Assembly: GCA_039810245.1 (NCBI GenBank)
Contig: JBDHWQ010000047.1
Location: forward strand, 1 to 8,679
Direction of reading: 5' to 3'
Origin: CALDSL01 sp039810245
GTDB lineage: Bacteria; Chloroflexota; Anaerolineae; Anaerolineales; Anaerolineaceae
DNA: 8,679 nucleotides
Position 1 is the stretch's first letter, and each line of letters starts with the position of its first letter. Positions 6,700 to 8,679 of the stretch are shown in pieces. The notes under the pieces are model-generated. The model did no database searches. It saw only the letters and a program-made list of their open reading frames with translations, and was not told where the DNA came from. Both the position numbers and the translations under genes were made by a program.

Positions 6700-7743
6700 T
6701 TAGAACTGATCCAGGAAGCGCACGTCATCCGCCCAGAAGTTGCGGATATCTTCAATGCGGTGGCGCAGCAGCGCGATGCGCTCGATGCCCATGCCGGCCG
6801 CGAAGCCGGAATAAACGCGCGGATCGTAGCCGCCGTTTTGCAGCACCACCGGGTGCACCATGCCGCACCCGCCGATCTCCAGCCAGCCGCTCTGCTTGCA
6901 GATGTTGCAGCCCCTGCCGCCGCACATGAAGCACTCCACGTCCATCTCGCCGCTCGGCTCGGTGAAGGGAAAGTACGACGGGCGCAGCCGCGTGCGCGCG
7001 CTGCCGCCGTAGAGCTGGCGCGCGAACTCGGTCAGCGTGCCTTTCATATCACCCAGGGTGATGTTCTTGCCCACCGCCAGCAGCTCCACCTGATTGAACT
7101 GCGTTTCGGAGCGCGCGCTGACCTGCTCGTAGCGGAACACCATCCCCGGCAGGATCACGCGCACCGGCTCGGGCGCATACTCGCGCATGGCGTGGATCTG
7201 CCCGGGCGAGGTGTGCGTGCGCAGCAGCACCCCCGGCGTGGTGGTGTGGAAGGTGTCCTGCATATCGCGCGCCGGGTGGTAGGGCGGGATGTTGAGCAGT
7301 TGGAAGTTGTATTCGTCGCTTTCCACTTCCGGCGAGCGGTAGACCTGGAAGCCCAGGTTGCCCAGGATGCGCACCACTTCGCGCATGGTCTGGGTGACGA
7401 TGTGCAGCCGCCCGCGTGAAAAGCGCCGGCCGGGCAGGGTCACGTCCAGCCGCTCGGACTGCAGCGACTGCGCCAGGGCCGCTTCGCGCAGCGCGGCCTC
7501 GCGCTGCTGCGCCGCGCCTTCCAGCGCGGTCTTGGCGGCGTTGGCGCGCTGGCCCACCTGCGCGCGCAGCTCTTTGGGCAGCCGGCCCATGATGGAAAAG
7601 ACCTGCATCACCGGCGCGCTGCGGCCCAGGTGCGCCACGCGCCAGGCTTGCAGCGCTTTCTCATCCTGCGCGCTCTCCAGCGCCTGCATCCCCTGCGCCT
7701 GGATCTCCTCTAACTGCGCCAAAACATCGGTTTCTTCGTTCAT
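6700..7743 (-). CDS. pheS: Phenylalanyl-tRNA synthetase alpha subunit
   Basis: The catalytic class II subunit (347 residues) activates phenylalanine with ATP and transfers it to tRNA-Phe in the cytoplasm. Residues 1-95 are the N-terminal coiled coil that reaches the tRNA. The catalytic domain shows HTSPGQ (177-182, with the amino-acid contacts H177, S179, Q182), FRYEQ (203-207, motif 2 Arg204), Q218/E220, the phenylalanine-pocket pair F258/F260, and motif 3 GFAAGMGIERIALL (313-326). An insert with C271, C274, C279 and C282 (CFMCGGRGCNIC) resembles the cysteine knuckle of many bacterial PheS. One oddity: the usual FHQxEG reads FNQVEL (216-221), with His replaced by Asn at 217 and Gly by Leu at 221, while Q and E are kept. 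The start ATG at 7743 follows AGGAG with a 5-base gap. It is the first gene of pheST, 28 bases behind the U-tract of the T-box terminator. Confidence 0.97.
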   Translation of the reverse strand: MNEETDVLAQLEEIQAQGMQALESAQDEKALQAWRVAHLGRSAPVMQVFSIMGRLPKELRAQVGQRANAAKTALEGAAQQREAALREAALAQSLQSERLDVTLPGRRFSRGRLHIVTQTMREVVRILGNLGFQVYRSPEVESDEYNFQLLNIPPYHPARDMQDTFHTTTPGVLLRTHTSPGQIHAMREYAPEPVRVILPGMVFRYEQVSARSETQFNQVELLAVGKNITLGDMKGTLTEFARQLYGGSARTRLRPSYFPFTEPSGEMDVECFMCGGRGCNICKQSGWLEIGGCGMVHPVVLQNGGYDPRVYSGFAAGMGIERIALLRHRIEDIRNFWADDVRFLDQF

Positions 7744-7770
7744 TCCTGCTCCTGCGCCTCAAAGATTAAT

Positions 7771-7799
7771 AAAAAATCCCATCCCCAAGCCGGGACGGG
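7771..7799 (-). terminator. T-box terminator, exclusive with the antiterminator
   Basis: CCCGTCCC (7799-7792) pairs with GGGATGGG (7785-7778) as an 8-bp stem (one G-U) with a 6-base loop, followed by A and six T (7776-7771). The same CCCGT (7799-7795) is also the 3' arm of antiterminator helix A1, pairing with GCGGG (7826-7822), with helix A2 formed by GCGG (7814-7811) and CTGT (7803-7800). The two structures therefore cannot coexist, the normal T-box switch. Confidence 0.9.
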
Positions 7800-8066
7800 A
7801 CAGGAAGTCACCGCGGTACCACCCGCATTGGCCGCCAGGCGGCGGCCCACTCGACCCAACGGCCCCATGTGGCGGGGTGATTGGCGTGCCGGGTAACGCG
7901 GGCAAAGCGTCCTGGACTACTGGCCCTGGCGGGCGTTCCCCCAGGCGGCTCGAGAGGGAACTTCGGCTGGCTTGCACCGGGCGGGCGTTTCAGTCTGCGC
8001 ACCCGCTTCCCTGGCGGCTTCCCCCAGCGTACTTTCCTCTGTCACAGCCGTTGGCGTGCTGTTGAT
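7771..8066 (-). promoter_or_regulatory. T-box leader (tRNA-Phe sensing riboswitch) of pheST
   Basis: Read on the minus strand, this leader has all parts of a T-box. Stem I: AGAGG (8040-8036) pairs with CCTCT (7957-7953); AGTA (8033-8030) faces GAA (7964-7962) as the loop-E motif; GCTGG (8028-8024) pairs with CCAGC (7970-7966); the distal GGTGCAAG (7978-7971) is the conserved tRNA-elbow contact. The specifier is TTC at 7960-7958, a Phe codon placed as in glyQS (GAA-N-codon). A GGCCGCC/GGCGGCC hairpin (7847-7830) is probably stem III. The T-box core GGGTGGTACCGCG lies at 7824-7812; its TGGT bulge can pair with the ACCA end of uncharged tRNA-Phe. Uncharged tRNA should favour the antiterminator and so raise pheST expression. 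The base after the specifier is C rather than the usual purine. Confidence 0.95.
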
Positions 8067-8072
8067 ATGGGT

Positions 8073-8101
8073 ATTATGCCAAAAATCGGGGGATTGGTCA
8101 A
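8073..8101 (-). promoter_or_regulatory. Sigma-70-type promoter of the pheST T-box transcript
   Basis: On the minus strand TTGACC (8101-8096) is the -35 box and CATAAT (8078-8073) the -10 box, each with 5 of 6 consensus bases and an ideal 17-base spacer. Transcription should start near 8066, just ahead of the T-box stem I. Basal transcription is therefore probably strong, with control left to attenuation. Confidence 0.88.
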
Positions 8102-8266
8102 GAGCATATAGTCTGTCATACGTTTGAAAGTATTTCGTCATAGCACCGAAAAGAAGTCTTGTAATCAGAGGTGGACAAATCTATACTGATTCTGCTATTC
8201 CAATTTGTATCTTACTACCTTCTACGATTAATTACCCAACGATATACACAACCCAGCGGAGGGGAA
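8102..8266. other. AT-rich divergent intergenic region
   Basis: Between the back-to-back pheST promoter and the secreted-protein gene the sequence is clearly richer in A and T than its surroundings. It holds the plus-strand promoter at 8159-8187 and the untranslated leader of the right-hand gene. I see no small gene, tRNA or strong hairpin in it. Confidence 0.6.
8159..8187 (+). promoter_or_regulatory. Sigma-70-type promoter for the secreted-protein gene
   Basis: TTGTAA (8159-8164, 4 of 6 consensus bases) and TATACT (8182-8187, 5 of 6) are separated by exactly 17 bases. The start would be near 8194, giving a leader of about 70 bases before the ATG at 8267. It is the best plus-strand promoter match in the AT-rich gap. 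Confidence 0.65.
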
Positions 8267-8679
8267 ATGCTACGAGCAGTGTGCAACGCACTGATGGTGT
8301 TCGTATTATTTGCGCAAAACATTGGCCCTATCTCCATCAGCCGACAGCATATCCCCACCTCCAATAGCCAGATATCCGAAACGCCTGTCCCCGAAGAAAC
8401 CATCTCCCCCACCAGCATCCCCACCGAGCCGGCGGCCACCGCCGCGCCCGAAGAAACCCAGCCCCCCACGCCCGAGGCCACCCCGCTGCCATCCGAAACG
8501 CCCGCGCCTGAGGTAACGGAAACCGCCCTGCCCGAAGCGCCGACCGCCACGGCGGAGCCTTCCAGCACGCCTGCCCCTGTCGAAACATCCACCCCGACAG
8601 AAGCGCCGGAGCAATGCCAGAGCGAAATCATCATCCACCAACCCCGCCTCGAAAGCCAGCTTTTGGCGCTGGAAGAAGG
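8267..8679 (+). CDS. Secreted or surface protein with Pro/Thr/Glu-rich linker (3' end outside window)
   Basis: The frame is open from ATG 8267 to the window edge (137 codons) and would be missed by a search that needs a stop codon. GGAGGGG (8258-8264) is a strong ribosome binding site, only 2-4 bases before the ATG, a tight spacing. Residues 1-17 (MLRAVCNALMVFVLFAQ) look like a short signal peptide, with possible cleavage near FA-Q. Residues 35-115 are a low-complexity spacer of imperfect units such as PEETQPPTPEATPLPSETP, rich in Pro, Thr, Ala and Glu and without aromatic residues. From about residue 116 (QCQSEIIIHQ) normal composition returns, so a folded domain probably begins there and continues outside the window. 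Such spacers hold surface enzymes or binding domains away from the envelope in Chloroflexota and Gram-positive bacteria. The domain cannot be named. The minus-strand open frames over the same bases are compositional shadows. Confidence 0.8.
   Translation, partial: MLRAVCNALMVFVLFAQNIGPISISRQHIPTSNSQISETPVPEETISPTSIPTEPAATAAPEETQPPTPEATPLPSETPAPEVTETALPEAPTATAEPSSTPAPVETSTPTEAPEQCQSEIIIHQPRLESQLLALEE

Noticed and set aside
7358..8065. Open frame of 235 codons on the plus strand
   Set aside because: It runs antisense through pheS and the whole T-box leader; the RNA structure there explains the conservation.
8215..8634. Minus-strand frame encoding a Gly/Ser/Val-rich protein
   Set aside because: It is the complement of the Pro/Thr/Glu-rich linker; its repeats arise from that. 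The plus-strand frame has promoter, ribosome binding site and signal peptide.
1..8679. New defence, CRISPR, phage or transposon system
   Set aside because: I saw no repeat-spacer array, transposase, integrase, nuclease or toxin-like gene; the genes are metabolic or housekeeping.

Overview
The window is ordinary-looking, GC-rich bacterial chromosome. My best guess at the host is a member of the Chloroflexota (Anaerolineae-like). The reasons are a gene for an alpha-toroid protein of a type I associate with that phylum, a compact nrfHA pair, PheS/PheT sequences that diverge from the proteobacterial and Firmicutes norms, and a secreted protein with a long Pro/Thr/Glu-rich linker. This placement is an inference from family resemblance, not a computed one.

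Layout from left to right. 1-669 (+) is the C-terminal two thirds of an aldo/keto reductase that starts outside the window. 670-985 has no gene; it holds an imperfect inverted-repeat element and a pair of overlapping inverted repeats. 986-2002 (-) encodes a soluble alpha/alpha-toroid protein of unknown function. About 200 bases with two divergent TATAAT boxes separate it from nrfH (2202-2714, +) and nrfA (2717-3997, +). Together these encode a membrane-bound, quinol-driven cytochrome c nitrite reductase that makes ammonium. A perfect 19-bp hairpin with A and T tracts on its two sides (4008-4048) lies between nrfA and the convergent pheST operon and can stop transcription from both directions. 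pheT (4154-6685, -) and pheS (6700-7743, -) encode the two subunits of phenylalanyl-tRNA synthetase. They are preceded on the minus strand by a complete T-box leader (about 7771-8066) with a UUC (Phe) specifier, a mutually exclusive antiterminator and terminator, and a good promoter. Beyond it, 8102-8266 carries a divergent promoter for a secreted, linker-rich protein (8267 onward, +) that runs off the right edge.

How the genes work together: NrfH takes electrons from the quinol pool and passes them to NrfA, so the cell can respire nitrite or detoxify it. pheS and pheT form one operon controlled by the charging state of tRNA-Phe. The other genes show no clear functional link to these. I found no tRNA or rRNA gene, no CRISPR array, no insertion sequence and no evident new defence or mobile system. 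The most informative items are the T-box, the calcium-type NrfA with an uncleaved membrane anchor, the orphan toroid protein, and the intergenic repeat structures.
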